Source: an uncultured Lachnospiraceae bacterium (GTDB taxonomy: Bacteria; Bacillota; Clostridia; Lachnospirales; Lachnospiraceae). From it: DNA of 64,000 bases. Both the position numbers and the translations under genes were made by a program. Each line of letters begins with the position of its first letter. The first letter of the stretch is position 1. Location of the stretch: NCBI GenBank assembly GCA_910584965.1, contig CAJUDZ010000016.1, forward strand, positions 1 to 64,000. Direction: 5' to 3'. Of the stretch, positions 17,748-24,477 are shown piece after piece. The notes under the pieces were generated by a model. That model was given only the letters and a program-made list of their open reading frames with translations, had not been told where the DNA came from and did not search any database.

Positions 17748-17794
17748 CATCAAATAAATAAGGGATACCCTGTGCATTTTCTGCACCATATCCC
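17748..17794 (-). terminator. Hairpin between recD2-like and annealing-protein genes
   Basis: On the minus strand GGGATA pairs with TATCCC, and TGCA with TGCA around an A-rich loop, followed by a T-rich but broken run (TTATTTATTTG). Weak as a terminator, but the third such hairpin between genes of this operon. Confidence 0.4.
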
Positions 17795-17798
17795 ATTT

Positions 17799-20075
17799 TT
17801 AACCTGCTGCTTTCAGTTTTTCTTCCGGGAACTCCGGCACAATTATCCCGGCGCTTTTTGCATAAGCCCTGTAATACAGGCGGATGCGTTCTCCCAGAAG
17901 GGTGTTCCTTCTGCTGATCTCATTCTTGTGTATGGCCATAAACAGCACGCTCTTTTCTCCTGCCAGCACTACCTTTTTCCTGGCACGGGTGATTCCGGTA
18001 TACAGAAGATTCCGATAGAGCATGATATAGTGTGCCTTCAGTATCGGCATCAGTACGATATCATATTCGGAACCCATGGCCTTATGGATGGTGGTCGCAT
18101 ATGCAAGATCCAGGTTCACCAGATCCTCCGTGCTGTATTCCAGGCTGCGGTTCTCTCTGAATTCCAGGCCGATCCGTTTCCCGTCCGGCGTGTCATCTAT
18201 ATACCGGATGAAACCCAGGTCTCCGTTGGATACCTTGTCCGTGTTCTTCGTCTGCATGATACGGTCTCCGACACGGAATGTCTTCGGGCCGATACGCACC
18301 TCATCCTCCGTGGACTGGAATGGATTCACGATCTCCCGGATGGCAGCGTTCAGATGGTCCGAGGACGCTGCCCCTTCTGTCCGGAAGGGGGAAAGGATCT
18401 GCACATGCTCAATCCCGTTACTCTCAATTTCCTGGCAGTACCGCTCGATGATAGCCGCTGCCGCATCTTCCTGACTGTCACAGGGCAGAAGCTGAAAATC
18501 CTTTCCGTAATACAGTTTCGTATTGCCGTCATGGATGAACCGTGCATTGTGGGCGATCAGGCTGTCCTTTGCCTGACGGAAAATTTCATCCAGCACTGTA
18601 ACCGGCACAAGGCCGCACTGGATCAATTCCCTGAATACGTTTCCCGCTCCTACGCTGGGCAGCTGGTCCGGGTCTCCGACTAAGATGATCTTCGCCCCTT
18701 TTTTCAATGCGGGAAAGAATTTCCCTGCCAGCCACATATCCACCATGGAAAACTCATCCACGATCACCATGTCCGCATCCAGGCCGTCTTTTTTTCTATT
18801 GCGGCTGCCCTCATCCTCTTCGCTGACAAGGCCAAGCCCGCTGTGAAGGGTGCATGCCCCCTCAAACCCGGTGCTTTCCGCCATCCTCCGGCTCGCACGG
18901 CCCGTAGGCGCCATAAGGATGATCTTATTGTCCGGCCAGAGCCTTCGGTAAACCTCTAAAATAATCTTCAGCACGGTTGTCTTTCCTGTACCCGGAGAAC
19001 CGGTGATGATGGACAGGTTGTAGAGAAAAGCCGTCCTGACTGCGGATTCCTGTTTTCCGGATGTCCGAAGCCCCAGTTCTGTCCTGACAGTTTCAATGAC
19101 AGCAGAAATATCTTTCATCGGCGGCCTTTCCTCCGCCAGCAGCCTTGCAATCCGGCTGGCAGTCTCGTCCTCCTGTGCAAATACGGCAGGATGGTAGATA
19201 TTGTCCCTCATGGACACCACAGAGCCGCTTAAAATCATGCCGTCTAGTTCCTTTTCCACTTCCTCCGGCCGCACACGCATTTCCGGCAGGGGAATCTTTT
19301 CGTTCAGCAGCTTAAAGGCCGCCTTGCACAAATTTTCTCTTTCCAGGAACAGATGCCCCTGCTTTCCCTTCGCTTCGTCCAGCGTACAGTGAAGCGCACC
19401 CCCTATCCGCATGGGATCACGGGGACGGTTATCCGTCTTCCTTACAATGGCATCCACCCGCCGGAACCCAAAGCCCGGTATCCGGCACAGCTCGAAGGGA
19501 CTTTTTTTCAAAAGCTCCATACAGGCCGGCCCGAAATGCTGGTAGATCTTCAGCGCTGTCTTCGGCGTCAGCTTAAAGGGCGCAAGAAGCGTCATGATGT
19601 CGCGCAGCATCCGGCTCTCCGCATAAGAAGTCCGGATATCCTCCAGCTTGTTTTCCGTGATCCCCCGAACCTCCAGAAGCCGTTCCGGGTGATTCTCCAG
19701 TATATCCAGCGTATTTGTACCGAATTTCGCCACAATTTCAGCGGCGGTCTTTTCCCCGATGCCTTTGATCAGACCGGAACCCAGGTAACTCAGCACGCCC
19801 TCCTTTGTCTTCGGCACGATCTCGCGCCACTGCTCTACCTGGAGCTGCATGCCGTATTTTCCGTTTACCCATTCACCGTCCAGTTCCAGCTCCACGGCAT
19901 CCGTCATGGGGATTTCATAGCCGACAGCAGTGAAACGGATCAGGTGATCCCTATACCGCCTTTTATCCCTCGCCTTTTCCGGGATGGACGTATCTGCGGT
20001 CTTCACAATGACAATGCAGAATTTATTTGACGGGTTGTGGAAGATCTTCCCGTCATAAGTTCCGATATAGCTCAT
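17799..20075 (-). CDS. RecD2-type DNA helicase
   Basis: 758 residues, typical for RecD2. The N-terminal OB-like region and helix-hairpin-helix stretch (about 95-210, YLGSGLIKGIGEKTAAEIVA) are followed by the superfamily 1B motor: Walker A GSPGTGKTT at 359-367, motif II VIVDEFSMVD, motif III VGDPDQLPSVGAG, and late motifs including YATTIHKAMGSEYD and LLYTGITRARKKV. It translocates 5 to 3 on single-stranded DNA. The ribosome site (GGAGG) overlaps the stop of the 57-residue gene upstream. Probably serves element replication or recombination. Confidence 0.88.
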   Translation of the reverse strand: MSYIGTYDGKIFHNPSNKFCIVIVKTADTSIPEKARDKRRYRDHLIRFTAVGYEIPMTDAVELELDGEWVNGKYGMQLQVEQWREIVPKTKEGVLSYLGSGLIKGIGEKTAAEIVAKFGTNTLDILENHPERLLEVRGITENKLEDIRTSYAESRMLRDIMTLLAPFKLTPKTALKIYQHFGPACMELLKKSPFELCRIPGFGFRRVDAIVRKTDNRPRDPMRIGGALHCTLDEAKGKQGHLFLERENLCKAAFKLLNEKIPLPEMRVRPEEVEKELDGMILSGSVVSMRDNIYHPAVFAQEDETASRIARLLAEERPPMKDISAVIETVRTELGLRTSGKQESAVRTAFLYNLSIITGSPGTGKTTVLKIILEVYRRLWPDNKIILMAPTGRASRRMAESTGFEGACTLHSGLGLVSEEDEGSRNRKKDGLDADMVIVDEFSMVDMWLAGKFFPALKKGAKIILVGDPDQLPSVGAGNVFRELIQCGLVPVTVLDEIFRQAKDSLIAHNARFIHDGNTKLYYGKDFQLLPCDSQEDAAAAIIERYCQEIESNGIEHVQILSPFRTEGAASSDHLNAAIREIVNPFQSTEDEVRIGPKTFRVGDRIMQTKNTDKVSNGDLGFIRYIDDTPDGKRIGLEFRENRSLEYSTEDLVNLDLAYATTIHKAMGSEYDIVLMPILKAHYIMLYRNLLYTGITRARKKVVLAGEKSVLFMAIHKNEISRRNTLLGERIRLYYRAYAKSAGIIVPEFPEEKLKAAG

Positions 20076-20079
20076 TCCC

Positions 20080-20253
20080 TCACCTCCATAAAAACCATAA
20101 GATCAACATGCTCGCAATCACTGCAAGGACAGCGCCCGGCAGGGGAGACAGTACCAGAAACCAGCCCAGCCGTATGAGCCGGTATACATCTTTCAGCAGG
20201 AGAAATAAGAGAACTCCCCCTATGCTCCCCAGTATCAGTGTCTTTCTTTTCAT
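20080..20253 (-). CDS. Small 57-residue membrane protein
   Basis: A short frame starting MKRKTLILGSIGGVLLFLLL, with a second hydrophobic stretch (FLVLSPLPGAVLAVIASMLI) and ending WFLWR. AAAGGAAACAGGAAA precedes the ATG, and the stop sits on the ribosome site of the helicase gene. Two short membrane helices with a basic loop (KDVYRLIRLGW) are predicted. Function unknown. Its exact fit between two genes of an operon supports it being real. Confidence 0.55.
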   Translation of the reverse strand: MKRKTLILGSIGGVLLFLLLKDVYRLIRLGWFLVLSPLPGAVLAVIASMLILWFLWR

Positions 20254-20306
20254 TTTCCTGTTTCCTTTCTTTTTTCTATCATCCGTCCGTATGTTCCTGC
20301 CTGGTT

Positions 20307-21371
20307 TCAGGCAGCATCCACGGCGCTGACTTTCACATGAAATGTCCGGAACTCCGATACCGTTACAAACTGTTCATAGATTTCCGGATACTGCAGCTTC
20401 AGCCGTGCCAGGTTGTCCCTGTCAACGATCATCTTGCGGACCGGATTGTATGTCACCGTATAGCGGCTCCCGCCCATATCGCAGACAGCCTTACAGCTCG
20501 TTCCCAGCTCCGCAGCCAGGATTGCTTTCAGCCTCTGGATATCGGCCTCCAGCTTTTTGGAAAATTTATCCGACTGTTTCTTCTGCTCCTGGAGCTGCAT
20601 GTAACGCATCAGCGTGGACTGCATGGTGCCTTTCAGGATAATGGTTTCCGCATCCTTGTCTGCACGGCCGCAATACTGCCTGGCGCTTGCAAGGATCACA
20701 TCTCCATCCTCCAGATAGGGCGGCGGAACCTGTTTCTGCACATAGCTGTTCCAGAATTCCTGTTCCAGGAATATCATTTCTTCCTCGTATGCTGTATCCC
20801 TGCGAATCTCCCGTATGATGACCTCGTCCTCCGTGTTTCCATACAGACAGCAGAAAAATACCCGGTCCATATCCATCACGGCCATGTAATGCCTGCCCTG
20901 TGCCTCGTAATAGACCGGCACAATCTCCCGGCCGTCTTTCCACCACAGGTCTTTTGCATTATAATTGGTGGTCTTGATCTCCAGGATTGCCTCTGTGCCG
21001 TCCGGCATGGTGATAAAATAATCCACATCCGCCAGCATGAACGGAAAAAGAGGATGCTGGAACATTTTTTTGATCTGATAGATTTTAAGCCCTGTCTTAC
21101 GTCCAAATATCTTTGCCACAAGGTCTTCCAGAAGATGACCCATTTCCAGAGCCACCCAGTTGGATTCATTTTCCTCCACCGTTGCGATACCAAGCTTGTC
21201 ATAATAGATATCCCGTGCGGTGCGGAATGGGGAGATCCCCATGATGGCCGCCGCATCGCTGCCGCCGATCCCTTTACGTCTCCAGTCCAGCCATTCCTCA
21301 CGGGTAAGGTTTTCTGTCTCCACCAGCACCAGCGGGCTGTTCCTTCCCTTCTCAAATACCATGTCAGGCAT
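20307..21371 (-). CDS. YqaJ-type recombinase exonuclease (lambda-Exo-like)
   Basis: 354 residues. The YqaJ fold shows RRKGIGGSDAAAIMGISPF near residue 30, the acidic position in ALEMGHLLEDLVAKIFGR near 75, and the catalytic D..x..E.K pattern in MLADVDYFITM and EAILEIKTTNYNA near 120-140. These PD-(D/E)XK enzymes degrade one strand of duplex ends and work with an annealing protein. The gene overlaps tightly with the 53-residue gene upstream. A recombination role is strongly suggested by the helicase and possible annealing protein in the same operon. Confidence 0.85.
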   Translation of the reverse strand: MPDMVFEKGRNSPLVLVETENLTREEWLDWRRKGIGGSDAAAIMGISPFRTARDIYYDKLGIATVEENESNWVALEMGHLLEDLVAKIFGRKTGLKIYQIKKMFQHPLFPFMLADVDYFITMPDGTEAILEIKTTNYNAKDLWWKDGREIVPVYYEAQGRHYMAVMDMDRVFFCCLYGNTEDEVIIREIRRDTAYEEEMIFLEQEFWNSYVQKQVPPPYLEDGDVILASARQYCGRADKDAETIILKGTMQSTLMRYMQLQEQKKQSDKFSKKLEADIQRLKAILAAELGTSCKAVCDMGGSRYTVTYNPVRKMIVDRDNLARLKLQYPEIYEQFVTVSEFRTFHVKVSAVDAA

Positions 21372-21373
21372 GC

Positions 21374-21535
21374 TTACGCCCCCCTTCTTGCTCTGTGTGT
21401 GAAGTTCACTGTCCGGATGATGGTACGGTTCTTCTGATACCGGGCATTTGCTTTCTGTGCAGCGGTATCCTGAAACGGACAGCCTGCCACCTGTTTTTTC
21501 CAGTTTTTACCGGCCTTTTTGTTTTTTGCACTCAT
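21374..21535 (-). CDS. Small basic 53-residue protein, first gene of the operon
   Basis: Reads MSAKNKKAGKNWKKQVAGCP through to a stop two bases before the yqaJ-like ATG. AGGCAGG lies about 7 bases upstream. Strongly basic (many Lys and Arg) with one Cys; no recognised domain. It is the first frame after the structured leader RNA, so it may be a nucleic-acid-binding protein. Function unknown. Confidence 0.5.
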   Translation of the reverse strand: MSAKNKKAGKNWKKQVAGCPFQDTAAQKANARYQKNRTIIRTVNFTHRARRGA

Positions 21536-21603
21536 TTTTTTTACCTGCCTTTCTAAAAATGTTATATCCTCAAAGCCTGAAACGGCGTTTGGGCGGTGAA
21601 ATA

Positions 21604-21640
21604 GTCAACAATCCAGCTGTAGAGCTGCTGGGTTGTTGAC
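21604..21640 (-). other. Hairpin in the 5-prime leader of the recombination operon
   Basis: GTCAACAA pairs with TTGTTGAC, and CCAGC with GCTGG inside, closing a short loop. It is not followed by a U-run. It is present only in the leader of the long operon, between the second terminator hairpin and the first gene. Confidence 0.45.
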
Positions 21641-21718
21641 CCTCGCGGCATTCGCCAAGCCAGTTTACTGACTTTATGCTCATGCAGGCATGGCGCCTGG
21701 CTCATTGCCCGCGGGAAT

Positions 21719-21786
21719 AAAAAAGCGGAAATGACTGCCAAATCTCTGGCGTCCATGGATTTCCATGAACCATCGTCATTTCCGCT
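21719..21786 (-). terminator. Leader copy 1, terminator hairpin 2
   Basis: 12-bp basal stem followed by six U residues. The loop is itself folded (three-way junction), which is unusual for a simple terminator. Confidence 0.65.
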
Positions 21787-21813
21787 CTATAAGGGAATAT
21801 CATCCCGTAACAT

Positions 21814-21862
21814 AAAAAAGGCCAGTAAACCACTGCCCTGAAGGCATAGTGGTACTACTGGC
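21814..21862 (-). terminator. Leader copy 1, terminator hairpin 1
   Basis: Long stem GCCAGT..ACCACT..GCC pairing with GGC..AGTGGT..ACTGGC, followed by six U residues. Confidence 0.65.
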
Positions 21863-21969
21863 ACAAAATACAAACTTAACAGCGTGTGCAATGCGGAGCA
21901 TCTTCCGCATACAGCCTGAACAGACCATATCTCCCATACGGGATACGCACAAAAATCAATTACAAGGAC

Positions 21970-21998
21970 AGTTTAGCACAAGATATGGATGAAGTCAA
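21970..21998 (-). promoter_or_regulatory. Promoter of leader copy 1
   Basis: Minus strand TTGACT, 17-base spacer, TAAACT. The spacer sequence CATCCATATCTTGTGC is nearly shared with the copy 2 promoter. Just upstream (22008-22019) lies the palindrome ACTATATATAGT, also present before copy 2, a candidate operator or UP-like element. Confidence 0.65.
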
Positions 21999-22071
21999 GC
22001 CGTCAATACTATATATAGTATTTCGGTATGTAAAAAATGCAAAATCTTGTATGTTGGGATCTTTCGGATTT

Positions 22072-23277
22072 TCAGGAAGCCTCCATATCAAACAGCGAGA
22101 GCTGTACCGGCTGTTCTTTTTTCTCGTTCTCCTTTTCCCGGCGCATCTTTTCCAGCTCTGCGATCCGTTCCGGCCCCAGCCATTTATCCGCATGGCGCCG
22201 GTCTGCGCTGAACTCCTCCAGACTCTCATATCCCTGCTCCATCAGTTTCTTTTCCAGACGCCTGACCGCAGATTCCCTCCGCTGCTGCCGCCTTTCCCTT
22301 TTGTTTTCGGAATCCCGCTTTTCCATATCGGAGGCATGTACGATCTGTATCCCGTTACGGATATCCTCCAGATCCTGCATCAGGTCCCGGCTCTCCCGCT
22401 GTTCGGCACGGACATTCAGGATCTCAAAGGAAAAATACCTGCCGTGGTATTCAGAGAAAAACAGTTCCGTAAAATAGTGGTTCCGCATTTTCTCCTTTAT
22501 CTTATCCTGGCAGAGCCTGGCGCATATTTTGGCGATATCCATGCTCACCGGATGGTCAAACAGCTTTTTTCCCTTGATGATCTGGCTGTCTATCTGCCCT
22601 TCAAACAGCGTGCCGTTCAGATCTGTTCTTAAATAGGATATCTTCACATCATAAAATACATTCCCCCTCTTTTTATCCAGCTCATGCCCCAGAACCGGGC
22701 ACATCCCGACACATCTCCTTCGACCGCAGTAATAAGGATCATAATTCATTTCCCATTCCAGCGTATCCCTGTTAAACCTCGTATGCTCCCGGCAGACGCG
22801 ACCCTTCTTCTGCAGCTCGAAACTGACCTCCTGCCTTCGTATCTCTTCATCATGGAGTTTTAAGATATGCTCCACACTTCCTTCATAACAGTATTCTTCA
22901 TCTGTCATATGGACTTCACAGTCATACCGGAGTACGCCGTGATCCTGAAGGTACTCATGTTTCAGCGTGCATTCCTTTTTTTCATAAGGACAGTGGATTG
23001 TTGCCATATCGTTTTCAAACGTCCATTCAATACCCATGTAGCTCATGTTGCTGTGGCACTGGAGCCCTTTACACTGCAGGCCGCAGGGAGTCTTAAAGGT
23101 CTGCTCATAGATCCACCAGCGTTCATAGATAAATCCGCCTGAATAATTATCAAGGGTCTTTTCCTGCCATGTGGGAACGTCCACCTTTACATAGTCCGGA
23201 TGATGGTCTGCGGTATATCCTTCCGCCAGCAGCCGTTTTGTTAAAGCGTTGTATTCCCAGTGTTCTTTCTCTCTCAT
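22072..23277 (-). CDS. Unknown Cys-rich protein with C-terminal beta-clamp motif
   Basis: 401 residues from the ATG after AAGGAGGAACGG. The N-terminal two-thirds hold many Cys in pairs or clusters (CGLQCKGLQC near 65, HCPYEKKEC near 95, YYCGRRRCVGMC near 190), suggesting metal binding. The last about 110 residues are highly charged and helical (KRERRQQRRESAVRRLEKKL). The extreme C-terminus has QLSLF at 392-396, the consensus motif by which polymerases and repair proteins bind the sliding clamp DnaN. I do not recognise the family. It shares a leader RNA type with the replication/recombination operon, which fits a DNA-processing role. Confidence 0.6.
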   Translation of the reverse strand: MREKEHWEYNALTKRLLAEGYTADHHPDYVKVDVPTWQEKTLDNYSGGFIYERWWIYEQTFKTPCGLQCKGLQCHSNMSYMGIEWTFENDMATIHCPYEKKECTLKHEYLQDHGVLRYDCEVHMTDEEYCYEGSVEHILKLHDEEIRRQEVSFELQKKGRVCREHTRFNRDTLEWEMNYDPYYCGRRRCVGMCPVLGHELDKKRGNVFYDVKISYLRTDLNGTLFEGQIDSQIIKGKKLFDHPVSMDIAKICARLCQDKIKEKMRNHYFTELFFSEYHGRYFSFEILNVRAEQRESRDLMQDLEDIRNGIQIVHASDMEKRDSENKRERRQQRRESAVRRLEKKLMEQGYESLEEFSADRRHADKWLGPERIAELEKMRREKENEKKEQPVQLSLFDMEAS

Positions 23278-23288
23278 TCCGTTCCTCC

Positions 23289-23492
23289 TTACAGCCCCTG
23301 GCAGGGGCGCATCCCGAAATAGTCTTCCATGCGGTCCCTCAGCCTCTCCGCTGACATGCCGTATTCTCCGGCAATGCAGGATTCGCAGCATGGATATCTG
23401 TATGCCAGGGTTTTTGATAACCGGGCATCCCAGCTGTTTAACTGCCGGCTGCATTTGTTACAGTCCTGATTTAACCATCTTACTTTCTGCAA
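23289..23492 (-). CDS. Small Cys-rich 67-residue protein, TTG start
   Basis: The frame begins with TTG, preceded by AAGGAGGAG at good spacing; no ATG or GTG is nearby in frame. It reads MQKVRWLNQDCNKCSRQLNS and later YPCCESC, so two Cys pairs 22 residues apart (C..C and CC..C) could form a small zinc ribbon. It is 11 bases upstream of the 401-residue gene and directly behind leader RNA copy 2. Function unknown; a zinc-dependent regulator or adaptor is possible. Confidence 0.55.
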   Translation of the reverse strand: MQKVRWLNQDCNKCSRQLNSWDARLSKTLAYRYPCCESCIAGEYGMSAERLRDRMEDYFGMRPCQGL

Positions 23493-23549
23493 TCGTTCTC
23501 CTCCTTCCTATAGAAATTTCTATCCTCAGCCTTCCGGCATCCGGGCAGC

Positions 23550-23618
23550 AAAAAAGCAGGAATGACTCCCCTGATAGTTCGGCGTCCATAATTTCTATGA
23601 ACCGGCGTCATTCCTGCT
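23550..23618 (-). terminator. Leader copy 2, terminator hairpin 2
   Basis: 12-bp basal stem AGCAGGAATGAC/GTCATTCCTGCT followed by a U-run, with a folded interior as in copy 1. Confidence 0.65.
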
Positions 23619-23642
23619 CTGATAAGAGATTATTAAATTCCC

Positions 23643-23694
23643 AAAACAAAAAGCCAGCGGTAGACCACTTGCTGGGCATAGTGATACTGCTGGC
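23643..23694 (-). terminator. Leader copy 2, terminator hairpin 1
   Basis: GCCAGC/GCTGGC basal helix with an inner CACT/AGTG helix, followed by TTTTTGTTTTG. Confidence 0.6.
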
Positions 23695-23786
23695 ACATTT
23701 ATACAAACTTAACAGCGTGTGCAATGCGGGAAATATTCCGCCTGCAGCTCCATAAAAGGATTCGCACAAAAATCAATTACAAGGGA

Positions 23787-23815
23787 AGTGTAGCACAAGA
23801 TATGGATTACGTCAA
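23787..23815 (-). promoter_or_regulatory. Promoter of leader copy 2
   Basis: Minus strand TTGACG, 17-base spacer, TACACT. The palindrome CTATATATAG lies upstream at 23826-23835, as in copy 1. Confidence 0.65.
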
Positions 23816-23835
23816 TGATTTAACGCTATATATAG

Positions 23836-24256
23836 TATTTTGGATAATCGAAAATGGGTAGCTGCAAGGAAAAACAGTATTTTATAAAAAAATTTTTATT
23901 CTTGCAGAAATATCCTGCTTTCCCCGCTATTTTATTATTGTATAGGCCATTTAAGAAAAGATGCCATATAAACCGTACATTGAAAATTTCACAGCATGGT
24001 ACTGGGAGTTATACAGGTGCATGGGATAGGACTGCCTTTCAGGCAGACTTACCCCTGCTTAATCGCTGCACAGCACGGCCTGAAAATACGCGGCAGAGAC
24101 ACTGGCACAGGAAGTGGCCCAGGGCGTCATGTGGATAAAATTTTTTTTTTGCTAATTGCAGTTGAAATGTCAGCAGTTCACTTCGTATATTATATATGGA
24201 GAGTATTACAAAGGATTATGCTGATTCTGCTTCAGCTGCAAGGAAAGGAGTATTGT
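23836..24256. other. Non-coding gap before the excisionase gene
   Basis: No convincing gene. It contains two hairpins (CTGCAAGG with CTTGCAG spanning about 23862-23908, and CTGCCTTTCAGGCAG near 24031). A T-run is followed by TGCTAAT at 24150, the complement of seven bases of the TATTAGCA boxes found beyond the integrase. The region may hold excisionase or integrase control sites. Confidence 0.35.
24162..24191 (+). promoter_or_regulatory. Probable promoter of xis-int
   Basis: TTGAAA, 18-base spacer, TATATT, with a strong AAAGGAG ribosome site before the excisionase ATG about 60 bases downstream. It is the only good promoter-like pair in the gap. Confidence 0.45.
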
Positions 24257-24460
24257 ATGGCAGCTGAACAAATGAACATGAAAACACCAGCCGAAAACGA
24301 AAAAAGGACATATTCTGTCCAGGAGATTGCCGATATCCTGCAGATCAGCCGGAGTATGGCTTACAATCTCTGTTCCCAGTCTCTTTTTAAGACGGTCAGG
24401 GTAGGGAAATATGTCAGGGTATCTAAACCTTCCTTCGATGAATGGCTGGACAGTAAATAG
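24257..24460 (+). CDS. xis: Excisionase-type small HTH protein
   Basis: 67 residues. The core TYSVQEIADILQISRSMAYN, then LFKTVRVGKYVRVSKPSFDEWL, is the winged-helix excisionase pattern: recognition helix followed by a wing whose R.G...RV strand contacts DNA. It should bend DNA at the element end and favour excision over integration. It is encoded 17 bases before the integrase, the usual Tn916-like order. The ATG at 24257 has AAAGGAG 9 bases upstream; the frame is open further upstream without a better start. Confidence 0.85.
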   Translation: MAAEQMNMKTPAENEKRTYSVQEIADILQISRSMAYNLCSQSLFKTVRVGKYVRVSKPSFDEWLDSK

Positions 24461-24477
24461 AAAGAAGGAGAATCAGT

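Larger units (their letters stand above)
21719..21963 (-). ncRNA. Structured leader RNA, copy 1 (tandem terminator hairpins)
   Basis: About 245 nt on the minus strand from the predicted start near 21963. In order: a 5-prime domain closed by TGTGC/GCACA with an inner hairpin (TGCGGA/TCCGCA); the conserved unpaired block GTTAAGTTTGTAT; terminator hairpin 1 (GCCAGT/ACTGGC, then TTTTTT); and terminator hairpin 2 (AGCGGAAATGAC/GTCATTTCCGCT then TTTTTT), whose interior holds GTTCATGG/CCATGGAC and GCCA/TGGC helices. The second copy at 23550-23780 keeps the helices with compensatory changes, which argues for function as RNA. It is either an attenuating leader of the operon starting at 21535 or a free small RNA. 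Confidence 0.7.
23550..23780 (-). ncRNA. Structured leader RNA, copy 2 (tandem terminator hairpins)
   Basis: About 231 nt on the minus strand. Same order of parts as copy 1: TTGATTTTTGTGCG at the 5-prime end, a TGTGC/GCACA-closed domain with inner GCGG/CCGC hairpin, GCATTGCACACGCTGTTAAG, terminator hairpin 1 (GCCAGC/GCTGGC, then TTTTTG), and terminator hairpin 2 (AGCAGGAATGAC/GTCATTCCTGCT then TTTTTT) with the inner GTTCATA/TATGGAC helix. Compared with copy 1, four paired positions change on both sides. The 5-prime domain is 16 bases shorter, so no reading frame is conserved. It precedes the 67/401-residue gene pair. Confidence 0.7.

Noticed and set aside
20238..21437. 399-codon plus-strand open frame opposite the yqaJ-like gene
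   Set aside because: It lies antisense to a recognised exonuclease, has no ribosome site, and its translation (His, Leu, Phe and Cys-rich) is typical of the reverse of a G+C-rich gene.
21562..21756. 64-residue open frame overlapping terminator hairpin 2 of leader copy 1
   Set aside because: The ATG lies inside a conserved helix without a ribosome site, and the matching frame in copy 2 encodes an unrelated sequence that overlaps the next gene.
21890..21960. Possible leader peptides (GTG or TTG starts) in the 5-prime domain of the two leader RNAs
   Set aside because: Both copies have an open frame, but the copies differ by 16 bases there, so frame and peptide are not conserved, and no ribosome site precedes them. 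The conserved feature is the base pairing.
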